A stretch of 33,971 nt of DNA from Ruthenibacterium sp. (lineage in GTDB: Bacteria; Bacillota; Clostridia; Oscillospirales; Ruminococcaceae). The translations under genes and the position numbers were made by a program. The stretch is taken from contig JAHHSK010000014.1 in the NCBI GenBank assembly GCA_020025255.1, positions 1 through 33,971 on the forward strand, written 5' to 3'. Below the pieces are notes generated by a model. It did not search any database. It was given only the letters and a program-made list of their open reading frames with translations, and was not told where the DNA came from. Below, in pieces: positions 15,658 to 22,654 of this stretch (position 1 is the stretch's first letter; every line of letters starts with the position of its first letter).

Positions 15658-15686
15658 AGTGTAAAGCATCGTGTCATTTTTTTCAA
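15658..15686 (-). promoter_or_regulatory. Sigma-A promoter of the S66-HAD-SGNH unit
   Basis: On minus TTGAAA (15686-15681), a 17-bp spacer and TACACT (15663-15658). Transcription would begin near 15651, leaving an unusually long leader of about 140 nt. Confidence 0.55.
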
Positions 15687-15827
15687 GCATATCCGCAAAA
15701 CCTGTTTTGCTTTTTCACGTATTTTACACAAAAAGAAAGAGAAAGCCCCAGAATCGATCCCCGCCGCTGCCCTATGCTCCCAAGCTTCGGCCGAATTGAT
15801 TTTGCCTCAAGCGCAGCCAAAATTTTA

Positions 15828-15871
15828 CATCAAAACAAAAAATCGCTGTGAAACCGCAGTTCCACAGCGAT
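15828..15871 (-). terminator. Terminator of the M42 aminopeptidase gene
   Basis: On minus ATCGCTGTG (15871-15863) pairs with CACAGCGAT (15850-15842) around a 12-base loop and is followed by TTTTTTGTTTTG. It starts 15 bases after the M42 stop codon. Textbook form. Confidence 0.88.
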
Positions 15872-15885
15872 GACGCCATTCATGT

Positions 15886-16929
15886 TTATTTTTCGCACAC
15901 TTTGGCTGGCAGATACGAAACCAACAGATCAAATGTATTGGACAGCCCTTCCACATGGGAACGCTCATATCCATGCGATGCATAGACGCCCGCTCCCACG
16001 ACACAGTGTCGTACATCGTATCCCGCGCCCAATGCAACGTCAGCATCCGAACCATAATACGGATAAACATCCAAAGCATACCGCACATTCGCACGTTTTG
16101 CCGCCTGCACCAGATCATCTACCACTTTTTTACTGGATGGGCCGCGGGAATCCATGACGCAAATCGAAACCATAGTTTCGTCGCATTGCAAAGTTCCCCC
16201 AACGCATCCCATATCGACCGAAAGCATCTCCACTGCATCTTTGGGAATCACAGCGCCCCCATGACCAACCTCTTCGAATACTGTGAAATCAAGATACACC
16301 TTGCGCGCGAACACAATGCCTTCATCATGGGCATATTTCGCAAACGCCAGCAGAATTGCCGCAGACAGCTTATCATCCAGAAAACGGCTTTTGATAAAAC
16401 CGCTTTTCGTCACCTTGAAACGGGGTTCCACCGCGACAAAATCGCCTACTTCCACACCCAATGCGCGTGTTTGTTCAGCGCTGTGCGTCTTTTCATCCAA
16501 CAAAAGCTCTACGGAATCAAAGGTTCGCTGTGTTTTTGCGTATTCCCCGTTCACATGAACCGATGCATTTTCCAGCTGGAATGTCCCTTCCAGCACATTT
16601 CCGCTGCGAGTATACACCTGTACGCTTTCTGTCTCGGTATTATTGGCCTGCAGGCCGCCGATTGCCGCAACACGAAGCGCACCGTTTGGCTTTACCTCGC
16701 GTACGATCGCGCCAAGGGTATCCAGATGCGCGCCCAACACGATCGGTTCCCCTTCACCGCCCAGGCATACAATCAGGCCCCCTTTTGCCGAAATCTGCGG
16801 CTCAAAGCCCAACGACGCAAATTCCTTTGCACAATATTCCACTGCTTTTTCGGTAAAACCGCTTGGGCTTGGAATGTTAAGGATCGTTTCCAGCTGTTTC
16901 AATGCATAATCAAGATATTCCGTTTTCAT
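15886..16929 (-). CDS. M42-family metallo-aminopeptidase
   Basis: A 347-residue dinuclear metal aminopeptidase (M42, PepA/glutamyl aminopeptidase/TET type), which trims N-terminal residues from peptides in the cytoplasm, usually as a dodecamer. Metal and catalytic residues are all present: GAHLDT (H68, D70), FLDDK (D185-D186), FEEVGHG (E219, E220), LSVDMG (D239) and ASHGYERSH (H319/H325). The N-terminus LKQLETILNIPSPSG is characteristic. Start 16929 has GGGAG seven bases upstream. It is transcribed alone from its own promoter (17000-17028) and ends at a strong terminator. Confidence 0.93.
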   Translation of the reverse strand: MKTEYLDYALKQLETILNIPSPSGFTEKAVEYCAKEFASLGFEPQISAKGGLIVCLGGEGEPIVLGAHLDTLGAIVREVKPNGALRVAAIGGLQANNTETESVQVYTRSGNVLEGTFQLENASVHVNGEYAKTQRTFDSVELLLDEKTHSAEQTRALGVEVGDFVAVEPRFKVTKSGFIKSRFLDDKLSAAILLAFAKYAHDEGIVFARKVYLDFTVFEEVGHGGAVIPKDAVEMLSVDMGCVGGTLQCDETMVSICVMDSRGPSSKKVVDDLVQAAKRANVRYALDVYPYYGSDADVALGAGYDVRHCVVGAGVYASHGYERSHVEGLSNTFDLLVSYLPAKVCEK

Positions 16930-16999
16930 ATAGCCACTCCCTTTGTTATCGCTTGGGTAATCGGTACCCTTTTTTCCGTATGGTTTATATTTTGTTGTT

Positions 17000-17028
17000 A
17001 TTGTACCATATGGGTGCCCGCAGTACAA
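17000..17028 (-). promoter_or_regulatory. Sigma-A promoter of the M42 gene
   Basis: On minus TTGTAC (17028-17023), a 17-bp spacer and TACAAT (17005-17000, 5 of 6). The leader to the ATG at 16929 is about 63 nt. It lies back to back with the promoter of the DUF1836 gene. Confidence 0.65.
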
Positions 17029-17076
17029 CCGTAATTCGGCACACCTTTTCCTTCCATGATTTGTTTTCGAAATCCG

Positions 17077-17105
17077 TTGTTCTTATTATGGCAATGTGAT
17101 ATACT
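17077..17105 (+). promoter_or_regulatory. Sigma-A promoter of the DUF1836 gene
   Basis: TTGTTC (17077-17082), a 17-bp spacer ending in TGA, and TATACT (17100-17105, 5 of 6), so also an extended -10. The transcript would begin near 17112, with AAAGGAG at about 17128-17134. Confidence 0.65.
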
Positions 17106-17145
17106 GTTAGCAAAAACGCGGATAAGCAAAGGAGTGCTTATAGAA

Positions 17146-17706
17146 GTGGAAAACAGTCTCTCGCTTTGGAGCAAACAGATTTCTTCTGTGCAGCTTCCCA
17201 GCTGGAAGGAGCTTCCCGATATCGAATTGTATCTGGATCAGGTTCTTACCCTGCTGGATAAATATCTTTCCCCTTTTGTATCAGAAAACGGTTCGCATAT
17301 CATCACTGCCAGTATGATCAACAATTATGTCAAGCTTCATATCCTGCCTGCCCCGGTCAAAAAAAGATATTCCCGGGTTCAGCTGGCCTACTTGATTGTA
17401 ATTGGTTTGCTCAAACAGATTCTGCCGATTCCGGATGTGATCGTTTTGCTGGAAAGCCAGTTCGGCGATAACCCGGATGAAACAAAATTTGCGCAGGCAT
17501 ATGATCGGTTTTGTGCCCTGCAGGAAAAAGCCTTCCGTGATATGGCCGCACAGGCTGCCGAGTTGGAGAATGAAGCCAATCGCTGTGCCGCTCTTGCATT
17601 AGAGACCGCTGCGCTTGCGAATGCAAGCAAAACCCTTACCGAGTTTCTTTTGCACACTTCGGTTGAAGCCGAATCGGATACGCCGGAGCCACCCAGCGTT
17701 TTGTAG
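17146..17706 (+). CDS. DUF1836 domain protein (MerR-like helix-turn-helix)
   Basis: A roughly 186-residue DUF1836 protein. The signature LPSWKELPDIELYLDQV, then TASMINNYVKL and PVKKRYSRVQLAYLIVIGLLKQIL, corresponds to a winged-helix region resembling MerR-type regulators. The C-terminal third (about 125-170) is Ala/Glu-rich and probably helical, ending in an acidic, Pro-rich tail. The GTG at 17146 is taken as the start because AAAGGAG lies upstream at 11 bases and no ATG follows before the domain; the GTG at 17134 overlaps the ribosome site. The function of DUF1836 proteins is not established. It is divergent from the M42 gene and upstream of the sigma factor gene. Confidence 0.82.
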   Translation: MENSLSLWSKQISSVQLPSWKELPDIELYLDQVLTLLDKYLSPFVSENGSHIITASMINNYVKLHILPAPVKKRYSRVQLAYLIVIGLLKQILPIPDVIVLLESQFGDNPDETKFAQAYDRFCALQEKAFRDMAAQAAELENEANRCAALALETAALANASKTLTEFLLHTSVEAESDTPEPPSVL

Positions 17707-17711
17707 CTTTT

Positions 17712-17775
17712 TTGGCATTGCCTATGCTTAAAAATACAAGAACCATTTTGAAAGAAAAAACATGGCACGTTCGTC
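17712..17775 (+). promoter_or_regulatory. Two candidate promoters of the sigma/anti-sigma operon
   Basis: A housekeeping candidate has TTGGCA (17712-17717), 17 bp, TACAAG (17735-17740). An ECF-type candidate has TGAAAG (17749-17754), 17 bp, CGTC (17772-17775), the -10 core common to autoregulated ECF sigma promoters. The second would start transcripts near 17782 and would support the GTG at 17806 as the translation start. Confidence 0.4.
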
Positions 17776-17790
17776 TAAAGAACAGAAAGG

Positions 17791-18324
17791 GTGGTGGGCA
17801 AAGCCGTGTTCCCTGAAAAAACAGTGCAGTCTGCGGCTCCGCCCGATATGGAACGGATCATTTCCTCCTACGGAAACGCCGTTATGCGAATTTGTTTTTT
17901 ATATTTAAAAGACGTTCATCTTGCTGAAGATGCCTCCCAAGAAACATTTCTTAAAGTATTCCGTCATTATAATCAATTCGACGGAACTGCCGGTGAAAAA
18001 ACGTGGATCATGCGCATTGCGATCAACGTATGCAAAGATTATTTGCGAAGCGCATGGCATCGGCGTGTCAACGTGGTGGATGTCCTGAGTGAAATTCCGG
18101 TGGAGCAAGAGTACCCCCATGCGGACGACACGATCCTTAAGGAAATTATGAACTTAAAGCCCAAGTATAAAGAAGTAATCTTGTTATTTTATTATCAGGA
18201 TATGAAAATCAGTGAAATCGCACAGGCCTTGGATGCCCCGGAATCAACGATTTCCGTGCGCTTGGCTCGTGCGCGCAATATACTTAAAACCAGATTGGAG
18301 GGTTGGTATGCCGATGGAAAATGA
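17791..18324 (+). CDS. ECF-type sigma-70 family RNA polymerase sigma factor
   Basis: A roughly 177-residue ECF sigma factor with only regions 2 and 4. Region 2: IISSYGNAVMRICFLYLKDVHLAEDASQETFLKVFRHY (about 23-60, including the AEDASQETFLK core helix), then GEKTWIMRIAINVCKDYLRS. Region 4: LKPKYKEVILLFYYQDMKISEIAQALDAPESTISVRLARAR (about 124-164), with the -35-binding helix-turn-helix. The start is uncertain among GTG codons at 17791, 17794 and 17806; the last best fits the ECF promoter candidate. The stop overlaps the next gene by 17 bp, the usual arrangement for a sigma factor and its membrane anti-sigma. Confidence 0.9.
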   Translation: MVGKAVFPEKTVQSAAPPDMERIISSYGNAVMRICFLYLKDVHLAEDASQETFLKVFRHYNQFDGTAGEKTWIMRIAINVCKDYLRSAWHRRVNVVDVLSEIPVEQEYPHADDTILKEIMNLKPKYKEVILLFYYQDMKISEIAQALDAPESTISVRLARARNILKTRLEGWYADGK

Positions 18325-19690
18325 TTCATCTTTACAAACCATTATCGATCGCCGTCTTTCATCGCTTCAGGTTCCCGATGACCTTCTGGCTCGCATTCGT
18401 GTCCAGCCCCGGCAGAAAAAGCTCCATGCATTCCGCATGCGCCGTGTGCTGGCCGTTGCTGCCGTCTGCTGCTTTGCTGTGATTTTCAGCGTAAACGTTG
18501 TGGCAACGGGGACATCGCCCGGTCAAAGCTTGTTTTCATTCCTGGGCAATCAGATTTCGTCATTTTTGCAGCCGATCAACCACACCTGTGTCGACAGAGG
18601 AATCCAAACCGATATCATTGCCGCTCTCAATGATAATGATCTTGTCGATATCTATGTTTCGCTCAAGGATCGGGAGGCTTCCCGCATCGATGAAAACACC
18701 ATGATCGGCGATGTTCGTCTGACGGGCTTAGACATTGAGCCGTGGGTCGAGCGCATATGGTACGACAGCCAATCCCAGACGGCTATGTTCCGCATTCAGG
18801 GAGCGTGCGGAAAAAATCTCGATGGGCAAAAGCTCTCCCTTTCTATCGGAAGCATACTGCTGAATGAAACTGAATTTATCGAATATGACACCGGGATCAC
18901 GGTTGAGGATATCCAAAATGCTTATCCTTCCCCCTCGCTTCGACAGGTGGCTTCGCCTGCTGTCAGTATCCTTGGTCTTCCTTCAGACGTATCGCTCAGC
19001 ATCTTCGAAGACAACCGCGTTTTAAACAAGGACGAAGCCGTTTCCGATCCTTTTGGCGATTCCCTTTTCCCATGGGGCGGTTTAACTGCCGGCGGTGTTA
19101 CGGAAGACAATGTTCTGCGTCTGCAATGCCAGCGCAGTGCTACGGGAAAATATGCGCAGGTTTATGATGTTTTTCTTATGGATACCGACAGCAATCAGCC
19201 TTTGGATTTTCCCCGTGGAACGGCTGATTTCGGAATCAGTTCGGCACCGGATGATACAATCCGGTATGATAATACGGAATATGTGATTCCCCTTCCGCCC
19301 CATATCGATCCTCAAAAAACGTCAATCGCCTATTCGGCCATTGCCTACGATGATATGATCCAGGGACGCTGGGCAACCACATTCCGGCTTGAAAGCACAA
19401 TCAAAGAACAAACGCTTTATCCCGAAATAACCGTAAATGGTTATCCGGTTTCTGAAATCGATCTTTCCCCCATGGGCATATCGGTGGTGTTTGAAAACAA
19501 CAATTCAAATTCTCCCCTTCCTTTAATTACAGCGTTTGATCGAAAAGACAAAATTCTTTCTACCGATGGCGTTTTCAGCACATGGGACGATGATGTTATT
19601 ATCATTAAAACCCGCTTTGCCTCCCCGATGTCTATCGGCAATCTCTCCCGAGTTCGAATTGGCGAAGCCGAAATTCCGATTCCCCGATAA
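18308..19690 (+). CDS. Candidate membrane anti-sigma factor (DUF4179-like architecture)
   Basis: A 460-residue single-pass membrane protein. The short cytoplasmic part (1-45, DDLLARIRVQPRQKKLHAFRMRR) would hold the sigma factor. One membrane helix spans about 46-65. Some 395 extracytoplasmic residues follow, beta-rich by appearance, which could sense an envelope signal. GGAGG lies six bases before the ATG at 18308, and the gene overlaps the sigma gene by 17 bp, so they are coupled. I recognise no zinc-binding anti-sigma motif, and the family placement rests mostly on layout and the N-terminal pattern. The signal is unknown. A strong terminator follows at 19718. Confidence 0.75.
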   Translation: MPMENDSSLQTIIDRRLSSLQVPDDLLARIRVQPRQKKLHAFRMRRVLAVAAVCCFAVIFSVNVVATGTSPGQSLFSFLGNQISSFLQPINHTCVDRGIQTDIIAALNDNDLVDIYVSLKDREASRIDENTMIGDVRLTGLDIEPWVERIWYDSQSQTAMFRIQGACGKNLDGQKLSLSIGSILLNETEFIEYDTGITVEDIQNAYPSPSLRQVASPAVSILGLPSDVSLSIFEDNRVLNKDEAVSDPFGDSLFPWGGLTAGGVTEDNVLRLQCQRSATGKYAQVYDVFLMDTDSNQPLDFPRGTADFGISSAPDDTIRYDNTEYVIPLPPHIDPQKTSIAYSAIAYDDMIQGRWATTFRLESTIKEQTLYPEITVNGYPVSEIDLSPMGISVVFENNNSNSPLPLITAFDRKDKILSTDGVFSTWDDDVIIIKTRFASPMSIGNLSRVRIGEAEIPIPR

Positions 19691-19717
19691 GCCTTCCTTC
19701 CTGAAACTCTTGGGAAC

Positions 19718-19753
19718 AAAAAAGCGGTGTGATTTTGAGTCACACCGCTTTTT
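19718..19753. terminator. Bidirectional terminator after the sigma/anti-sigma operon
   Basis: GCGGTGTGA (19724-19732) pairs with TCACACCGC (19740-19748) around a seven-base loop, flanked by A6 on the left and T5 on the right, so it works for plus and, 138 bp after the efflux ATPase stop, possibly for minus as well. Confidence 0.85.
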
Positions 19754-19890
19754 GAGTATTTTCCTACTGTGCAAAACCATCCACTGAACTGGCGGCTTGC
19801 ATTATGCCGGATGCCCGTTCGGCATCCCATTGCTTTTCACTTTTGTCTCAAGTGCTTTGCCCTTTGAGCCGCTGTCCAAGCGCATACCTT

Positions 19891-21738
19891 TTACATGCCC
19901 TTGGTGTTTAACGCCCGCATTGCGTTGAGTACAGCGATGACCATAACGCCCACATCGGAGAAAATAGCGCCTTGCATGCTGGCCAATCCAAATGTAACAA
20001 GAAGCAGCATCGAGGCCTTTACCCCAAGCGCAATCGCAATATTTTCCCGCACGATCCGCAGTGTCTTTTTCGATATGCTGATTGCAGTAGCAATCTTAGA
20101 GGGCTGATCATCCATGAGCACGATATCCGCTGCTTCGATTGCTGCATCCGAACCCATGCCACCCATAGCAATACCTATATCCGCTCTGGATAGAACCGGC
20201 GCATCATTGATGCCGTCTCCAACAAAAACGAGCTGTCCCTTCTTGCTTTTTTCCTTGAGAAGCTCTTCGACCCGATGCGTTTTATCCTCCGGCAGAAGAT
20301 CGGTATACACTTGCTGAATGCCCAGTTCTTGTGCAACCGCCCTGCCTACCGGTGCGGAATCACCGGTGAGCATCACCATGTTGCGTATACCCTGCCGCTT
20401 CAGCTCTTGAATTGCCTTTTCGGAATCCGGTTTCACTTCATCCGAAATAACAATATGTCCAACGTATTTCCCTTCTACTGCAACATGAACAATCGTTCCT
20501 GTCTTATGGCAAGCATGACATTGGGCACCGATTTGTTCCATAAGCTTATCATTGCCGATGCTTACCTGCTGCCCATCCACCTTGGCATGCACACCATGCC
20601 CCGTTACTTCGACTGCATCGCTCACACGCGAATGATCGATTTTTTTGCCGTACGCCTCCCGCAGCGAACGGGAAATGGGATGATCGGAAAAGCTTTCTGC
20701 CAAAGCTGCAATCTCAAGAAGTTTGTCTTTTGACATTTCTTGTGAATGGACTGCCGTGACCTGAAACGACCCCTTCGTGAGCGTTCCGGTTTTATCAAAA
20801 ACCACGGTTTCTGTGTTGGCAAGAGCTTCCATATAGTTGCTGCCTTTGATCAGAATTCCTCGTGCAGACGCACCGCCGATGCCGCCAAAAAAGCTAAGCG
20901 GGATCGAAATCAAAAGCGCGCACGGGCAGGAAATAACCAGGAATGTCAGCGCACGCGGAACCCAAAGGCTGAACGCACCCCAGCCGAACAGCGGCGGGAA
21001 AACAGCCATAAGGACTGCTGCGATTACCACGCCCGGCGTATAATAGCGTGCAAATTTCGTAATGAAATTTTCCGCTTTTGCTTTTTTGCTGCTTGCATTT
21101 TCAACCAAATCCAAAATTTTGGAAACCGTCGATTCCCCAAATTCCTTTGTCACGCGAACATACAAAACGCCATTCTGATTGACACATCCGCTGATGACGC
21201 TGCCGCCGGCTGCCACATCCCGCGGAAGGGATTCCCCGGTAAGCGCTGAAGTGTTGATCGTGGATTCACCCCGTTCGACAATACCATCAAGCGGAATTCG
21301 TTCTCCGGCCTTGACTACAATAATATCGCCAACGGCAACATCCTCGGGATCGACCTGTACCAGCTGATTATCTTTTTCGATATTGGCATAATCCGGACGG
21401 ATATCCATAAGTTCTGAAATCGATCGGCGCGATTTTCCAACCGCATAGCTTTGGAACAATTCTCCGACCTGATAGAAAAACATTACTTCAGCCGCTTCCG
21501 GATATTCCCCAAGGATCACGGCACCGATCGTAGCAACCGCCATGAGAAAGTTTTCATCAAAAATTTGTCCGTGCGCAATATTGCGCATTGCTTTCCAAAC
21601 AATATCCCAACCGATCACAAGGTAAGAAGTCATAAACAGGATCATTTCGGCCATTTCGCCGTGAATGAAAAGCCCTGCCACAAAAAGCACAGCGCTGACA
21701 ATAAGCCTGATTAGGATTTTCTTTTGTTTTTTTGTCAT
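19891..21738 (-). CDS. cadA: P1B-type heavy-metal efflux ATPase (Zn/Cd/Pb type)
   Basis: A 615-residue P-type ATPase that exports divalent soft metals. The metal-site CPC is C271-P272-C273; the phosphorylated Asp is D315 in DKTGTLT; TGES is at 167-170, the N-domain HP at 353-354 and GDGINDAP at 508-514. The last helices carry K574 (GVKASMLLL) and D595 (SDVGVMVIAVLNAM), which identify the Zn/Cd/Pb subtype rather than Cu. There is no N-terminal HMA domain; a separate 72-residue HMA protein is encoded 49 bp upstream. The nucleotide domain contains an unusual CHACH cluster (407-411) that could bind metal. It is third in the operon controlled by the ArsR-type repressor. Confidence 0.93.
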   Translation of the reverse strand: MTKKQKKILIRLIVSAVLFVAGLFIHGEMAEMILFMTSYLVIGWDIVWKAMRNIAHGQIFDENFLMAVATIGAVILGEYPEAAEVMFFYQVGELFQSYAVGKSRRSISELMDIRPDYANIEKDNQLVQVDPEDVAVGDIIVVKAGERIPLDGIVERGESTINTSALTGESLPRDVAAGGSVISGCVNQNGVLYVRVTKEFGESTVSKILDLVENASSKKAKAENFITKFARYYTPGVVIAAVLMAVFPPLFGWGAFSLWVPRALTFLVISCPCALLISIPLSFFGGIGGASARGILIKGSNYMEALANTETVVFDKTGTLTKGSFQVTAVHSQEMSKDKLLEIAALAESFSDHPISRSLREAYGKKIDHSRVSDAVEVTGHGVHAKVDGQQVSIGNDKLMEQIGAQCHACHKTGTIVHVAVEGKYVGHIVISDEVKPDSEKAIQELKRQGIRNMVMLTGDSAPVGRAVAQELGIQQVYTDLLPEDKTHRVEELLKEKSKKGQLVFVGDGINDAPVLSRADIGIAMGGMGSDAAIEAADIVLMDDQPSKIATAISISKKTLRIVRENIAIALGVKASMLLLVTFGLASMQGAIFSDVGVMVIAVLNAMRALNTKGM

Positions 21739-21787
21739 CTCTTATCCTCGATTCTTCCCCATTTTCTGCTTTTGCTCCTTGTGGGGA

Positions 21788-22006
21788 TCACATCAGGATT
21801 TCACAATCCGGCTCCACGCGCTTGCATACCCGAACCACTTCCTGCATGATTTCATCGAATCGGTCATCCGGTGCTTCTACTGTGATGCGCTGCTGCATAA
21901 AGCTGACGCTGGCATCCTTTACCCCTTCCACCTTTTTGACTGCTTCTTCCATTTTTGCTGCGCAGTTTGCGCAATCCAGATCCTGCATTTTAAACCGTTT
22001 TTTCAT
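21788..22006 (-). CDS. Free HMA-domain metal-binding protein
   Basis: A 72-residue ferredoxin-fold heavy-metal-associated domain with the binding motif DCANCAAK (C12 and C15). It equals in size the N-terminal domain that many Cd/Zn ATPases carry, and here stands as a separate gene just before the ATPase, so it probably delivers metal to the ATPase or sets its activity. The Asp directly before the CxxC motif is common in Zn/Cd-type HMA domains. GGAG stands eight bases before the ATG. It lies 42 bp after the repressor gene on the same transcript. Confidence 0.92.
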   Translation of the reverse strand: MKKRFKMQDLDCANCAAKMEEAVKKVEGVKDASVSFMQQRITVEAPDDRFDEIMQEVVRVCKRVEPDCEILM

Positions 22007-22048
22007 ATCATTCGCTCCTTTAATTCATTCTTGCTGCATTATTTCATT

Positions 22049-22417
22049 TTACTCCAGTACATGTTCCATACCCTGATTGATAATGGTGCGCACATGTCCA
22101 TCGGCCAACGAATAAAATACCGTTTTTCCTTCACGTCTGCTTTTTATCAGCTTGCTTTTTTTTAAAATTGCAAGCTGATGCGAAATTGCAGATTGTGTCA
22201 TATTGAGCATCTGTGCAATATCGCACACACACATTTCCGATTCAAACAACAGGTACAAGATTTTGATCCGCGTTGAATCGCCAAACAGCTTAAACAGTTC
22301 TGCCAGATCAAACAGTGTTTCATCCTCCGGCATTTCCTGCTTCACTCGTTCCACAATATCCTGATGAACGAACAGAAATTCGCACTGCTCACATTCTTCA
22401 TGAGGCAAGCTTTCCAC
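22049..22417 (-). CDS. ArsR/SmtB-family metal-sensing repressor (CadC-like)
   Basis: A 122-residue winged-helix repressor. It has the CadC alpha-3N metal site pattern: an N-terminal pair C9 and C12 (EECEQCEF) and C63-x-C65 (EMCVCDIAQML) in the DNA-binding region. The recognition helix is QSAISHQLAILKKSKL (about 75-90), followed by the beta wing REGKTVFYSL. It should leave its operator when Cd, Pb or Zn binds. The start is GTG at 22417; an in-frame stop lies shortly upstream. It is first in the operon, with an operator at 22425-22446 next to its own start, so it represses itself and the efflux genes. Confidence 0.92.
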   Translation of the reverse strand: MESLPHEECEQCEFLFVHQDIVERVKQEMPEDETLFDLAELFKLFGDSTRIKILYLLFESEMCVCDIAQMLNMTQSAISHQLAILKKSKLIKSRREGKTVFYSLADGHVRTIINQGMEHVLE

Positions 22418-22424
22418 ATCCCTT

Positions 22425-22446
22425 CATATGAACAAATGTTCATGTG
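22425..22446 (-). promoter_or_regulatory. Operator of the metal-efflux operon
   Basis: A near-perfect inverted repeat centred on TGAACA-AA-TGTTCA (22429-22442), with matching outer bases making about 22 bp, closely resembles the 12-2-12 operators of SmtB/CadC/CzrA repressors. It lies 13 bp downstream of the -10 hexamer, so bound repressor would block early elongation or open-complex formation. Confidence 0.88.
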
Positions 22447-22459
22447 TTTTTCTGTTTTT

Positions 22460-22487
22460 ATTATACTGCTGTTTTTTCTCTTGTCAA
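22460..22487 (-). promoter_or_regulatory. Consensus sigma-A promoter of the metal-efflux operon
   Basis: On minus, perfect TTGACA (22487-22482) and perfect TATAAT (22465-22460) with a 16-bp spacer. Such a strong promoter implies tight repression by the adjacent ArsR-type protein. Confidence 0.9.
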
Positions 22488-22558
22488 GTCTTTGCGGCTG
22501 ATTCTTTTCTTGCAAAAAAGAAAGCCGGTTCTTTTTTGTTTCCCACGTCGAATTTCGG

Positions 22559-22587
22559 TTGCCCTCGTCTTTGCACCATGGTACACT
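22559..22587 (+). promoter_or_regulatory. Weak candidate promoter of the GH2 gene
   Basis: TTGCCC (22559-22564), 17 bp and TACACT (22582-22587), 4 of 6 matches each, about 68 bp before the ATG. The -10 contains the middle of a short palindrome CCATGG-region and nothing else regulatory is evident. Confidence 0.35.
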
Positions 22588-22654
22588 GAATACACAAGAT
22601 AAATTTTTTCCGATTCGTAAGATCGGATATTTATTCTGAAACGGTGGTGTTGTT

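Noticed and set aside
15510..15660. A known riboswitch or T-box in the S66 leader
   Set aside because: I could not find the T-box TGGNACCGCG box or the conserved cores of c-di-GMP, ZTP, SAM, guanidine or fluoride riboswitches; kept only as an unclassified leader.
17056..17145. Upstream ATG (17056) as the DUF1836 start
   Set aside because: It would place the start before the predicted promoter -10 (17100-17105), and the extra residues match no part of the family.
19809..19827. GGATGCC-CGTTC-GGCATCC hairpin after the efflux ATPase
   Set aside because: There is no T run on minus, and the stronger bidirectional terminator at 19718 suffices; left out as a feature.
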